From assembly GCF_900116115.1 (NCBI RefSeq), contig NZ_FOZP01000001.1:388071-452070 (forward strand): DNA of 64,000 bases. Reading direction: 5' to 3'. Below, one piece after another: positions 39,912 through 48,077 of this stretch. How positions within the stretch are numbered: position 1 is the stretch's first letter; every line of letters begins with the position of its first letter. This DNA is from Lutibacter maritimus (GTDB taxonomy: Bacteria; Bacteroidota; Bacteroidia; Flavobacteriales; Flavobacteriaceae). The notes below the pieces were generated by a model that saw only the letters and a program-made list of their open reading frames with translations, searched no databases and was not told where the DNA came from. A program made the translations under genes and the position numbers.

Positions 39912-40904
39912 ATGAGAAATCCAAAATTTATAAAATCATTAATTAGCATTGTAATTATTGCCATCTTAGTATTATCGGGTGTTTGGTTTATTTCTAAACC
40001 AAAAGCACTTGTTTTACAAGGTAGAATTGAAGCTAAAGAAATTTATTTATCTGCTAAAATACCTACCAGAATTAATTCTTTTCAAGTAAAAGAAGGTGAA
40101 AGTGTTGTAAAAGGACAATTATTAGCAACGCTAACAAGTCCAGAAATTATGGCTAAAGAACAACAAGCTTTGGCTTTAAGAGAAGCAGCAAATGCTCAAA
40201 AAAATAAAGCAACTAACGGTGCGCGTGTAGAAGAAATAAGAGCTGCAAAAAGTGTGTATGAAAAAGCAACTGCAGCTGCCAATGTTATGAAAAAAACCTT
40301 TGCACGTATGGAAAACTTATTTAAAGATGGCGTTATATCTGAACAACAGCGTGATGAAGTTTTTGCTAAAAAAGAAGTAGCTATTAAAGATCAAGAGGCT
40401 GCGTTAAGTATGTATCAAATGGCAATGAAAGGAGCTAGAAACGAAGATATTGATGCTGCAACAGCCTTAGTGAAACAAGCAGATGGAGCTTTGTCTGAGT
40501 TGGAAGGTTATAAAAATGAACGAAATATTGTTTCGCCAATAGATGCTGAAGTTCTTAATTTTTTACCTGAAGAAGGTGAATTAATTGGAGCCGGTTATCC
40601 TGTTGTTCATTTGGTAGATTTAGCAAATAGTTATGCGGTTTTAAATATTAAAGAAACAAGTTTATCTAACTTTAAAAAAGATGCAATTTTTGAAGCAACC
40701 ATTCCTGCTTTAGATAACAAAAAAGTAAAATTTAGAATTTATTATATAGCTGCTTTAGCTGATTACGCAACTTGGAACGCTACTAAAGCAACTGGAGATT
40801 TTGATGTAAGAACTTTTGAAATTAAAGCTGTTCCTGTTTCAAAAGAAGTAGATTTAAGACCAGGAATGAGTATTTTAATTGATTATTCTCAATTTGATGA
40901 GTAA
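39912..40904 (+). CDS. HlyD-family periplasmic adaptor
   Basis: A 330-residue membrane fusion protein. One N-terminal membrane segment (~9-27, LISIVIIAILVLSGVWF) leads to a lipoyl/biotinyl half-motif (GRIEAKEIYLSAKIPTRINS). A coiled-coil hairpin of ~110 residues follows (AREAANAQKNKATNGARVEEI, SEQQRDEVFAKKEVAIKDQE), then the second half-motif (NIVSPIDAEVLNFLPEEGEL) and a beta-barrel domain. It links the permeases to TolC. The last eight bases of the gene overlap the start of the first permease gene (ATGAGTAA), implying coupled translation. Confidence 0.9.
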   Translation: MRNPKFIKSLISIVIIAILVLSGVWFISKPKALVLQGRIEAKEIYLSAKIPTRINSFQVKEGESVVKGQLLATLTSPEIMAKEQQALALREAANAQKNKATNGARVEEIRAAKSVYEKATAAANVMKKTFARMENLFKDGVISEQQRDEVFAKKEVAIKDQEAALSMYQMAMKGARNEDIDAATALVKQADGALSELEGYKNERNIVSPIDAEVLNFLPEEGELIGAGYPVVHLVDLANSYAVLNIKETSLSNFKKDAIFEATIPALDNKKVKFRIYYIAALADYATWNATKATGDFDVRTFEIKAVPVSKEVDLRPGMSILIDYSQFDE

Positions 40905-42075
40905 ACTAAAACCATCTTTACGAATTGCAAAACGAGAAGTGGCATTGTTATTTAATAGTAGCTCTACTTTTGTTTTTGCAATTGTACTTCCGTTTGTTTC
41001 AATATTGTTTTTTAATACGCTGTTAAGTGAAGGTGTAGCGCGGAATTTACCTATTGCCGTAGTAGATTTAGATCATACTGCAATTTCAAGAAATGTAATT
41101 GCACAATTAGATGCAGCACCGGAAATTGAAGTAAATTACTTTCCTTTAAATCAACAAAAAGGTGAAGAATTGGTGCGGTTGGGAAAAGTGTATGGTGTAA
41201 TAACAATTCCTCAAAATTTTGAAGCAGATTTAAAAAGTGGTAAACAAGTACATATTATCAATCAATATAACAGTAATTTATTGTTGCCAGGAGGATTAGA
41301 ATATAAAGCGTTTAGAAAAGTTATTGGAACTATTTCAGCAGGTATTAATATTGAAAAACAACGTAAACAAGGAGTGTCAATACAACAAGCAAAGGTTAAT
41401 TATCAACCAATTGTTTCAAACAATCATGTATTGTCAAATCCGTATACAAATTATTCGTACTACTTAAATACAGGTTTTTTGGCAATGTTTTTCCAAATAT
41501 TTGTAATGTTAACAACCATTTATTGTTTTGGAGCAGATTTAAAGTATAGTAAAGGAAATAAATTATTAAATATTACGGAAGGAAATTTATCAGCCATAAT
41601 TATAGGAAAAGTATTGCCTTATACTGTTTGGTTTTTATTAGTTGGTATTATGACGCTTTTCAGTATGTATGTTTGGCAAGATTTTCCATTTTTTGGAAAT
41701 AAATTAGCTGTTTTAGTTGGATTGTTGTTATTAATTATTGCAAATCAATCATACGCATTATTTTTTATTGCTGTAAGTAGCAGTTTTAGAGAAGCTTTAA
41801 CTATAGGATCAGGTTTTGCAGCTGTTAGTTTGTCATTTTCAGGAATAACCTTTCCAATTTTTGGAATGCCAAAAGTATTGCAATGGTTGAGTCAAATTTT
41901 TCCGTTTACACATTTTTTTGAATTATTATTAGATCAATCTCAACGAGGATTTCCAGTATTTTATTCATTAAAACCGCTTATTATTTTAGTGGTTTTGTGT
42001 ATTGTGCCAGTTTCATTAGGTTGGTTTAAATTAAAAAGATTGTTTTCAAAAGGAGTATTTAATCATAATATTTAA
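40897..42075 (+). CDS. ABC-2 type permease (YhgE/Pip-like) 1
   Basis: A 392-residue inner-membrane permease. The ATG at 40897 (MSKLKPSLRIAKREVALLFN) is preferred; the longer frame starts on TTG. An N-terminal membrane segment (~25-45) is followed by a large periplasmic domain (~48-180: ARNLPIAVVDLDHTAISRNV, PQNFEADLKSGKQVHIIN). Five C-terminal helices (e.g. LAMFFQIFVMLTTIYCFGAD, FAAVSLSFSGITFPIFGMP) complete it. The VAVVDLDxTxxSR motif is typical of ABC2_membrane_3 proteins. The operon encodes no ATP-binding subunit, which such permeases need. The partner gene is its distant paralogue. Confidence 0.85.
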   Translation: MSKLKPSLRIAKREVALLFNSSSTFVFAIVLPFVSILFFNTLLSEGVARNLPIAVVDLDHTAISRNVIAQLDAAPEIEVNYFPLNQQKGEELVRLGKVYGVITIPQNFEADLKSGKQVHIINQYNSNLLLPGGLEYKAFRKVIGTISAGINIEKQRKQGVSIQQAKVNYQPIVSNNHVLSNPYTNYSYYLNTGFLAMFFQIFVMLTTIYCFGADLKYSKGNKLLNITEGNLSAIIIGKVLPYTVWFLLVGIMTLFSMYVWQDFPFFGNKLAVLVGLLLLIIANQSYALFFIAVSSSFREALTIGSGFAAVSLSFSGITFPIFGMPKVLQWLSQIFPFTHFFELLLDQSQRGFPVFYSLKPLIILVVLCIVPVSLGWFKLKRLFSKGVFNHNI

Positions 42076-42077
42076 AA

Positions 42078-43307
42078 ATGAAAAATTTATTCAAATTATA
42101 TTATAAAGCAAAAATCTCTTTCTGGAATACATTTTCAACGGAGTGGAAGTCTATTAAATCTGATAAAGCAGTTATAAGCACATTTCTTTCTGTAACTATT
42201 ATTATTTTAGTTGTTTACACGTATATATATTCAAATCAAGTAGTTAAAGAAGTTCCGGTAGCAATTGTTAATCAGGATGCTACAAAAATGAGTAGAGATT
42301 ATATTGCTATGTTAGATGCTACTGAAGGTACAAAAGCAATTTCAACCTATACAGATTTACAAGAAGCTAAAAGAGCCTATTATTCAAAAAATGTTCAGGG
42401 AATTGTAATTATTCCAAAAGATTTTGAAAAAAATATAAGAAGTGGTAAACAAGTTGTAATTACAACTTTTTCGGATGCTTCTAATATGGTTTTTTATAAA
42501 CGAATTTTAGGAGATGTAACAACCATTAATGGGTATTTTAGTGCAGGTATTTTTATAAAAAAGGAAATGGCAAAAGGTGTTTCTGTTGCTAAAGCTCAGG
42601 AAAATTATACGCCTATTCAAGCTATTTCTACAAGTTTATTTAATACTACAGCCGGTTATGCAACATATATAATTCCTGTTTTAACAGCCTTAATTGTTCA
42701 GTTAGTATTGTTAATGGGAATTGGTATTTTAAGCGGATCACGCAGAGAAACAGTAACTACACATACCAATTTTCCGAGGTTATTGCATAAAGGAGGAACA
42801 ATTCCTGTGTTGTTAGCCAAAGCTTGTTTGTACACTGCAATTTTTATGGTAATTATTCCTATTCAAGTTGGTATTGTGTATGCTTTATTTGGAATACCAG
42901 TGCGGTCTTCTTTACTTTTAATGTATATATTTATAATTCCGTATGTATTTTCAGTGGTATTTTTAGGAATTACTATTAGTGCATTGTTTAAAAGAAGGGA
43001 AGATTCCATTGTTTTTTTAGTATTGCTTTCTATTCCATCTTTAATGTTAAGTGGTTTGTCTTTTCCTATAGAAAGCTTTTCAGAATTTTATCAACTAATT
43101 TCAAAAATAATTCCTTCAACACCAGGAATTAATGGATTTGTGAGATTAACACAAATGGAAGCATCTTTTTTAGAAATAATTAATGAATGGAATCATTTAT
43201 GGATTTTAACAGCTATTTATTTTGTTTTTGCTGCTATTTCATTAAAAATTAGAGCTTTAAAAGAATTTAATCACTTAAATTTAATTGCAAAAAAAGAGAT
43301 TGTTTAA
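42078..43307 (+). CDS. ABC-2 type permease (YhgE/Pip-like) 2
   Basis: A 409-residue inner-membrane permease with the same architecture as the preceding one: N-terminal membrane segment (~33-52), large periplasmic domain (VPVAIVNQDATKMSRDYIAM, PKDFEKNIRSGKQVVITTF), and five C-terminal helices. It starts two bases after the first permease. The two probably form a heterodimeric pore. The operon ends here; the stop TAA lies inside the terminator stem. Export substrate unknown. Confidence 0.85.
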   Translation: MKNLFKLYYKAKISFWNTFSTEWKSIKSDKAVISTFLSVTIIILVVYTYIYSNQVVKEVPVAIVNQDATKMSRDYIAMLDATEGTKAISTYTDLQEAKRAYYSKNVQGIVIIPKDFEKNIRSGKQVVITTFSDASNMVFYKRILGDVTTINGYFSAGIFIKKEMAKGVSVAKAQENYTPIQAISTSLFNTTAGYATYIIPVLTALIVQLVLLMGIGILSGSRRETVTTHTNFPRLLHKGGTIPVLLAKACLYTAIFMVIIPIQVGIVYALFGIPVRSSLLLMYIFIIPYVFSVVFLGITISALFKRREDSIVFLVLLSIPSLMLSGLSFPIESFSEFYQLISKIIPSTPGINGFVRLTQMEASFLEIINEWNHLWILTAIYFVFAAISLKIRALKEFNHLNLIAKKEIV

Positions 43308-43325
43308 TATTAAACAATCTCTTTT
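43292..43325. terminator. Perfect palindromic terminator enclosing the second permease's stop codon
   Basis: A 34-base perfect palindrome (AAAAGAGATTGTTTAATATT plus complement, centre at 43308/43309). The stop codon 43305-43307 lies in its left arm, and T-runs lie on both sides. It also ends the convergent FAH gene at 43335. Confidence 0.93.
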
Positions 43326-43334
43326 AATATGAAT

Positions 43335-43949
43335 TTAAACCATTTTAAAATCTAAAAGTAGTTCACCTTCAATAGAAGCTTGTAAATGATCACCTTTCAA
43401 TATTTTACCAGTTCCGTGTGCTGGTGTTCCAGTAAAAATTAAATCACCTGGTTCTAATGTCATAAATTTAGAAACAAAAGCAATTATCTCGCTAAAATTA
43501 TAAATCATTAAGCTTGTATTTCCTTTTTGCATTTCTTTTCCATTAATTTTTAATCCAAAATTAATGTTTGTTATATCTTTAAAATTTGAAATATTTTTAA
43601 ATGAAGAAATAGGAGCCGCACCATCAAAACCTTTTCCTAAATCCCAAGGTCCTTTTCCTTCTCTAGATGCATCAAAAATATCTTTTGCAGTGTAATCTAT
43701 TCCAATACCAATCTCCGAAATATAGCTTACAGCATCACTTTCACTTATTTTTTTACCCTTTTTCCCAATTTTTATTACTAATTCAGCTTCGTAAATTAAA
43801 TTGCTTGTAAAATCTGGATATTCAACATTTTTATTATTAGTAACAAGGCTAGATTCTGGCTTTGAAAAAATAATTTGTTGCCCATTTTTATTTGAAAAAA
43901 TTTCAGTTACATCGTTTACATAATTCTTCCCAATTGCAAGTATTTTCAT
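43335..43949 (-). CDS. Fumarylacetoacetate hydrolase (FAH) family protein
   Basis: A 204-residue cytosolic enzyme of the FAH/MhpD-type fold. Typical segments are ILAIGKNYVNDVTEI at the start, IYEAELVIKIGKKGKKISE with the metal-binding E-x-E, GIDYTAKDIFDASREGKGPW, and the closing LTLEPGDLIFTGTPAHGTG. Members hydrolyse or decarboxylate 2-oxo acids with a divalent metal; short members like this one act in oxaloacetate or acylpyruvate metabolism. Substrate cannot be assigned. Monocistronic, sharing the terminator at 43292-43325 with the permease gene. Confidence 0.9.
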   Translation of the reverse strand: MKILAIGKNYVNDVTEIFSNKNGQQIIFSKPESSLVTNNKNVEYPDFTSNLIYEAELVIKIGKKGKKISESDAVSYISEIGIGIDYTAKDIFDASREGKGPWDLGKGFDGAAPISSFKNISNFKDITNINFGLKINGKEMQKGNTSLMIYNFSEIIAFVSKFMTLEPGDLIFTGTPAHGTGKILKGDHLQASIEGELLLDFKMV

Positions 43950-44024
43950 TTTAAATGTATGATTTTAATTATTGAATTTAACACCTAGTAAAATTAATTA
44001 AAATTGAAATACAAAGCATTATTG

Positions 44025-45278
44025 CTAATTGTTTTTTGGAAACCTTTTAAAGCTGTCATTTTTTCTTCTTGCAGTTTTTTTTCTAGCATTTTTTGAAGGT
44101 TTATGTGCTGTATGTACAGGTTTTTCTGTTGGATTAGTAGCGCCATCTTCTTTAAAAGGATGATCAACAACTTCAATAGTTTGGTTTATTAATTTTTGAA
44201 TATCTCTTAAAAAAGGACGTTCATCAGTTGCGCAAAACGATAAGGCAATACCGCTTGCTTTAGCTCTTCCAGTTCTTCCAATTCTATGTACGTAAGTTTC
44301 AGGAATATTTGGTAAATCGTAATTTACAACCAACGCTAAATCGTCAACATCTATTCCTCTTGCTGCAATATCAGTTGCAACTAAAACAAATGTATCACTA
44401 TTTTTAAAGTTCCCTAACGCTCTTTGTCTAGCTCCTTGCGATTTATTTCCGTGAATTGCCTCTGCTTTTATGGATGATTTTGCTAAAAACTTTACAATTT
44501 TATCGGCCCCATGCTTCGTTCTTGAAAATACTAATGTAGATTGAGGTTCATTACTTTCTAATAAGTGTAATAATAGTTTTGTTTTATTTGCTTTTTCAAC
44601 AAAAAACACTGCTTGTTCAACTTTTTCAGCAGTAGCTTGTTCTGGTTTTATAGTAATTCTTTTAGGATTTCCAACAATTTCTTTTGATAAATCAATAATT
44701 TCAGGCGGCATTGTTGCCGAGAAAAAAAGTGATTGTCTATCAACAGGTAATTTTTTTACAATTTTTTTTATATCGTGAATAAAACCCATATCTAACATGT
44801 GATCGGCTTCATCCAATACAAAATATTCTATATCTTTTAATGAAATAAAACCTTGCCCCATTAAATCTAACAATCTTCCAGGTGTTGCTATTAAAATATC
44901 AACGCCTCGTTTTAATTCTTGGGTTTGAGCACCTTGTTTTACGCCACCAAATATTACACTATTTTTTAGTCCAGTAAATTTACCGTACTCTGTAAAATTT
45001 TCTGAAATTTGAATGGCTAATTCTCTAGTTGGCGTAAGTACTAAGGCTTTTATTTTTCTGTATTTATTGTGTTGTTGTTTATTTAAAAAAACTTGTTGTA
45101 AAATTGGTAATGCAAAAGCTGCGGTTTTTCCTGTTCCTGTTTGAGCACAGCCTAATAAATCGTGTTTATTTAATAAAATTGGAATTGCTTGTTCTTGAAT
45201 TGGGGTTGGATGTGTATATCCTTTTAATTTTATGGCCTTTTGTAAAGGCTCTATTAATTCTAAATCTTGAAATGTCAT
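44025..45278 (-). CDS. DEAD-box RNA helicase (RhlE-like)
   Basis: A 417-residue helicase. Motifs: Q (FQDLELIEPLQKAIKLKGYT), I (AQTGTGKT), Ia (LTPTRELAIQ), II (DEAD), III (SAT), V (VLVATDIAARGIDVDD), VI (HRIGRTGRA). It ends soon after the helicase core with a short Lys/Arg-rich tail (KNARKKTARRKNDSFKRFPK), typical of RhlE-type enzymes, which act in ribosome assembly and RNA decay. It differs from the longer DEAD-box protein at 21920-23743, which has a DbpA-type extra domain. Its promoter at 45299-45330 has the same TACCTTTG box as that gene's. Confidence 0.9.
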   Translation of the reverse strand: MTFQDLELIEPLQKAIKLKGYTHPTPIQEQAIPILLNKHDLLGCAQTGTGKTAAFALPILQQVFLNKQQHNKYRKIKALVLTPTRELAIQISENFTEYGKFTGLKNSVIFGGVKQGAQTQELKRGVDILIATPGRLLDLMGQGFISLKDIEYFVLDEADHMLDMGFIHDIKKIVKKLPVDRQSLFFSATMPPEIIDLSKEIVGNPKRITIKPEQATAEKVEQAVFFVEKANKTKLLLHLLESNEPQSTLVFSRTKHGADKIVKFLAKSSIKAEAIHGNKSQGARQRALGNFKNSDTFVLVATDIAARGIDVDDLALVVNYDLPNIPETYVHRIGRTGRAKASGIALSFCATDERPFLRDIQKLINQTIEVVDHPFKEDGATNPTEKPVHTAHKPSKNARKKTARRKNDSFKRFPKNN

Positions 45279-45298
45279 GTATTATTTTTAATTGGGCG

Positions 45299-45330
45299 CA
45301 AAGGTAGGTTAATTGTTTTAATATTCGCAA
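45299..45330 (-). promoter_or_regulatory. Consensus promoter of the RhlE-like helicase gene
   Basis: On the minus strand: TTG (45328-45330), a 21-base spacer, then TACCTTTG (45299-45306), 20 bases before the ATG at 45278. Both elements match the flavobacterial consensus. Confidence 0.75.
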
Positions 45331-45379
45331 TTAATCATAAGTTGTTAATAATCAATACGTTTAATGATTTTTTTAAATC

Positions 45380-46936
45380 TTATAAATTTTTAATTGCTGC
45401 TTCTGCACAACGTTCGCCATCCATTGCTGCAGAAATAATTCCACCAGCATATCCGCCACCTTCACCGCAAGGGTATAATCCTTCAATTTCTGGATGTTCT
45501 AATTGTTCCGTTCTCGGAATTTTAACAGGAGAAGATGTTCGTGATTCAACACCTATGATATTGGCTTCATTGGTATAAAAACCGTGCATCTTTTGTCCAA
45601 ATGCTTTAAAACCAGTTCTTAATCTATTGCCAATTAAATTTGGTAATAAGGTATGAAGTGGTGCTGAATTTAAACCTGGTTGATAGGAGGTAGGGTTTAA
45701 GTTTTTTGATAATCTGCCTTCCACAAAATCTGCTAATCGCTGTCCTGGAGCAGTTTGTGTTTTTCCACCAGCTTCAAAAGCCATTTTTTCTATATTTTTT
45801 TGAAATTCTAAGCCTTTTAATACGCCAAATTTTTCGTAGTTAGCAATATCTTTATCAACATTAATTTCAACCACCATTCCTGAATTTGCAAATAAATTAT
45901 TTCTTTTTGATGGCGACATACCATTTACAACCACTTCACCATTAGCTGTTGCTGCAGGAACAATAAATCCACCTGGACACATACAAAATGAATACACGCC
46001 ACGGTCATTAACTTGTTGCACTAAACTATATGAAGCTGCTGGTAAAAGTTCGTCTCTTTTACCTTTGCAATGGTATTGAATAGAGTCTATAATTTCTTGT
46101 GGATGTTCCACACGAACGCCCATTGCAAAAGATTTTGCTACTAAAGAAATTGCTTTTTTATGCAATAAATAATAAATATCTCGTGCAGAATGGCCTGTTG
46201 CTAAAATAACCGCATTTACATGAAATTCTTTATCATTTAAAAGTTTTAATCCAACTAATTTATTTTGTTTGATGATAAAATCAGTAACTCTGCTTTCAAA
46301 ATGAATTTCACCACCATATTTTAAAATGGTTTCTCGAATATTTTTAACAACTTTTGGTAATTTATTAGTGCCAATATGAGGATGCGCATCCACCAAAATT
46401 TGATCTGTTGCTCCGTGATACACAAGGTTTTCAAATATTTTACGAACATCGCCACGTTTTAAACTTCGGGTGTATAATTTTCCATCAGAATACGTTCCGG
46501 CACCACCTTCGCCAAAGCAATAATTGGAATCTTCATCTACAATATGAAATTGATTTATGGCACGTAAATCTCTTCTTCTGTCCCGTACATTTTTACCACG
46601 TTCTAAAACAATTGGTTTAAAACCTAATTCAATACAACGCAATGCGGCGTACATTCCTGCTGGACCAAAACCAATAATATGAACTTCCTTGGATTTGGAA
46701 ACATCTTTATAATCAAAAATATATTCAGGTGTCTCGGAAGGTTTTTCTTGAATGTACACAGCTACTTTGTAATTGAAAAATATTAGTGATTTACGTGCAT
46801 CAATTGATTTACGCAATACTTTAACGGCTGTTATTTCGTTTTTAGAAATACCTAATTGTTGGGCACATTTAAAAACTAAAATTCCCTCTAATTTTTCTTC
46901 TTTAATAGAAACTCTAAGCTGAATGTTTTGAATCAT
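45380..46936 (-). CDS. FAD-dependent dehydrogenase (COG2509 type)
   Basis: A 518-residue cytosolic flavoprotein. The N-terminal ~85 residues are a small alpha/beta domain (QLRVSIKEEKLEGILVFKCA, KSIDARK) found in COG2509 proteins. The FAD Rossmann motif is VHIIGFGPAGMYAALRCIEL (~90-110), followed by VLERGKNVRDRRRDLRAI and a GEGGAGTYSDGKLYTR loop. The C-terminal FAD-binding segment contains GLYPCGEGGGYAGGIISAAM and ends DGERCAEAAIKNL. The biochemical role of COG2509 proteins is not established; oxidoreduction is inferred. Single gene with a -7 box five bases before its ATG. Confidence 0.88.
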   Translation of the reverse strand: MIQNIQLRVSIKEEKLEGILVFKCAQQLGISKNEITAVKVLRKSIDARKSLIFFNYKVAVYIQEKPSETPEYIFDYKDVSKSKEVHIIGFGPAGMYAALRCIELGFKPIVLERGKNVRDRRRDLRAINQFHIVDEDSNYCFGEGGAGTYSDGKLYTRSLKRGDVRKIFENLVYHGATDQILVDAHPHIGTNKLPKVVKNIRETILKYGGEIHFESRVTDFIIKQNKLVGLKLLNDKEFHVNAVILATGHSARDIYYLLHKKAISLVAKSFAMGVRVEHPQEIIDSIQYHCKGKRDELLPAASYSLVQQVNDRGVYSFCMCPGGFIVPAATANGEVVVNGMSPSKRNNLFANSGMVVEINVDKDIANYEKFGVLKGLEFQKNIEKMAFEAGGKTQTAPGQRLADFVEGRLSKNLNPTSYQPGLNSAPLHTLLPNLIGNRLRTGFKAFGQKMHGFYTNEANIIGVESRTSSPVKIPRTEQLEHPEIEGLYPCGEGGGYAGGIISAAMDGERCAEAAIKNL

Positions 46937-46941
46937 AGCTG

Positions 46942-46949
46942 CAAAATTA
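46942..46949 (-). promoter_or_regulatory. -7 box almost adjoining the COG2509 gene's start codon
   Basis: TAATTTTG on the minus strand ends five bases before the ATG at 46936, so the transcript should be nearly leaderless, as for rlmD. No TTG -33 element is evident. Confidence 0.45.
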
Positions 46950-47010
46950 CTTATTTTTTTGATGAAATTGGTATAGAAGTATAAATGGCAAAAGGAAAAC
47001 TTTTAGCGAG

Positions 47011-48069
47011 CTAAAACCATTTTTTCTTTTTGAAGTAAAAAAGCATCAATACAAAAATTAAGATCATAATTCCCCAAACTGCAAAATAACCCCATTTAAA
47101 ATGAAGTTCTGGGATATTTTCAAAATTCATTCCGTAAACTCCAGCAATAAATGTAAGTGGAATAAAAATAGATGAAATTACAGTTAATGTTTTCATTACC
47201 ATATTCATACGGTGTCCTTGAACAGAGAAGAATAGGTTAACACTACTTTCTAATCGAGATAATATTGAGTCAGAAATATCTAATAAGGTTAAGCTTAAAT
47301 CTTTTAACTCAAAATAGTATTTTATATGTTTTTTCTGAATTAAATGAAATTTTTCTCTTTCTACCTTAGTTACAATTTCTTTAATTGGAATGATTGTTTT
47401 TTTTATAAAATTTATTTGACGTTTGTATGCTTCAATAGTATTTAAAATTTCTGGTGAAGGGTCACTATTAATGTCAATTATTTCAAACTTTTCTACTTCA
47501 CTATCAATTCTTTCAAGCGTTTTAAAATAATTATCTAATAAAGCTTCTAATAATAAATACAATAAATAATCAGCACCACGTTCTCTAACTATGCCTACTT
47601 TTTCTCGTATTCTATAACGAATATGCTCAAAATAATCGCCTTTTTTTTCTTGAAATGAAACTAAAAAATGGTTACCAATTATAAAACTTAATTGTTCTGA
47701 TTCAATTTCATTAGTTTTAGATGGTAAAATGGATTTGGTTGAAAAAAACCAATAATCATCAAACTCTTGAAATTTTGGACGTTGGTTTACATCTAAAATA
47801 TCTTGTATTACTAAATCGTGAATGTTTAGTGTTTTACACAGTGCTGTAATTTTTTCAACATCATGTATTCCGTGGGTATTTAACCAATGTTGGTAATTGC
47901 TATCAGAAAACTCTTTTAAATCATTTTCAGAAAAAATTATTTCTTCTAAATATTCATCTTTATTATATTTAAATAATTGAACACTTAAATTATCGGAATG
48001 TTTCACTCCTGTAAAAACAGGAGTTGAAGGATTCAAATTTTTTCTATTTAAAAACTTTCTTTTAGCCAT
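47011..48069 (-). CDS. corA: CorA-type magnesium/cobalt channel
   Basis: A 352-residue protein with a long cytosolic N-terminal domain (~1-290) and two C-terminal membrane helices. The signature GMN motif is present in FIAGVYGMNFENIPEL at the end of the first helix (TLTVISSIFIPLTFIAGVYG), followed by the second helix AVWGIMILIFVLMLFYF and a KKKK basic tail. It should form a pentameric Mg2+ (possibly Co2+/Ni2+) channel. It starts eight bases after the stop of the GNAT-nitrilase gene and is likely co-transcribed with it. Length and motif are standard. Confidence 0.95.
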   Translation of the reverse strand: MAKRKFLNRKNLNPSTPVFTGVKHSDNLSVQLFKYNKDEYLEEIIFSENDLKEFSDSNYQHWLNTHGIHDVEKITALCKTLNIHDLVIQDILDVNQRPKFQEFDDYWFFSTKSILPSKTNEIESEQLSFIIGNHFLVSFQEKKGDYFEHIRYRIREKVGIVRERGADYLLYLLLEALLDNYFKTLERIDSEVEKFEIIDINSDPSPEILNTIEAYKRQINFIKKTIIPIKEIVTKVEREKFHLIQKKHIKYYFELKDLSLTLLDISDSILSRLESSVNLFFSVQGHRMNMVMKTLTVISSIFIPLTFIAGVYGMNFENIPELHFKWGYFAVWGIMILIFVLMLFYFKKKKWF

Positions 48070-48077
48070 TAATTAAT

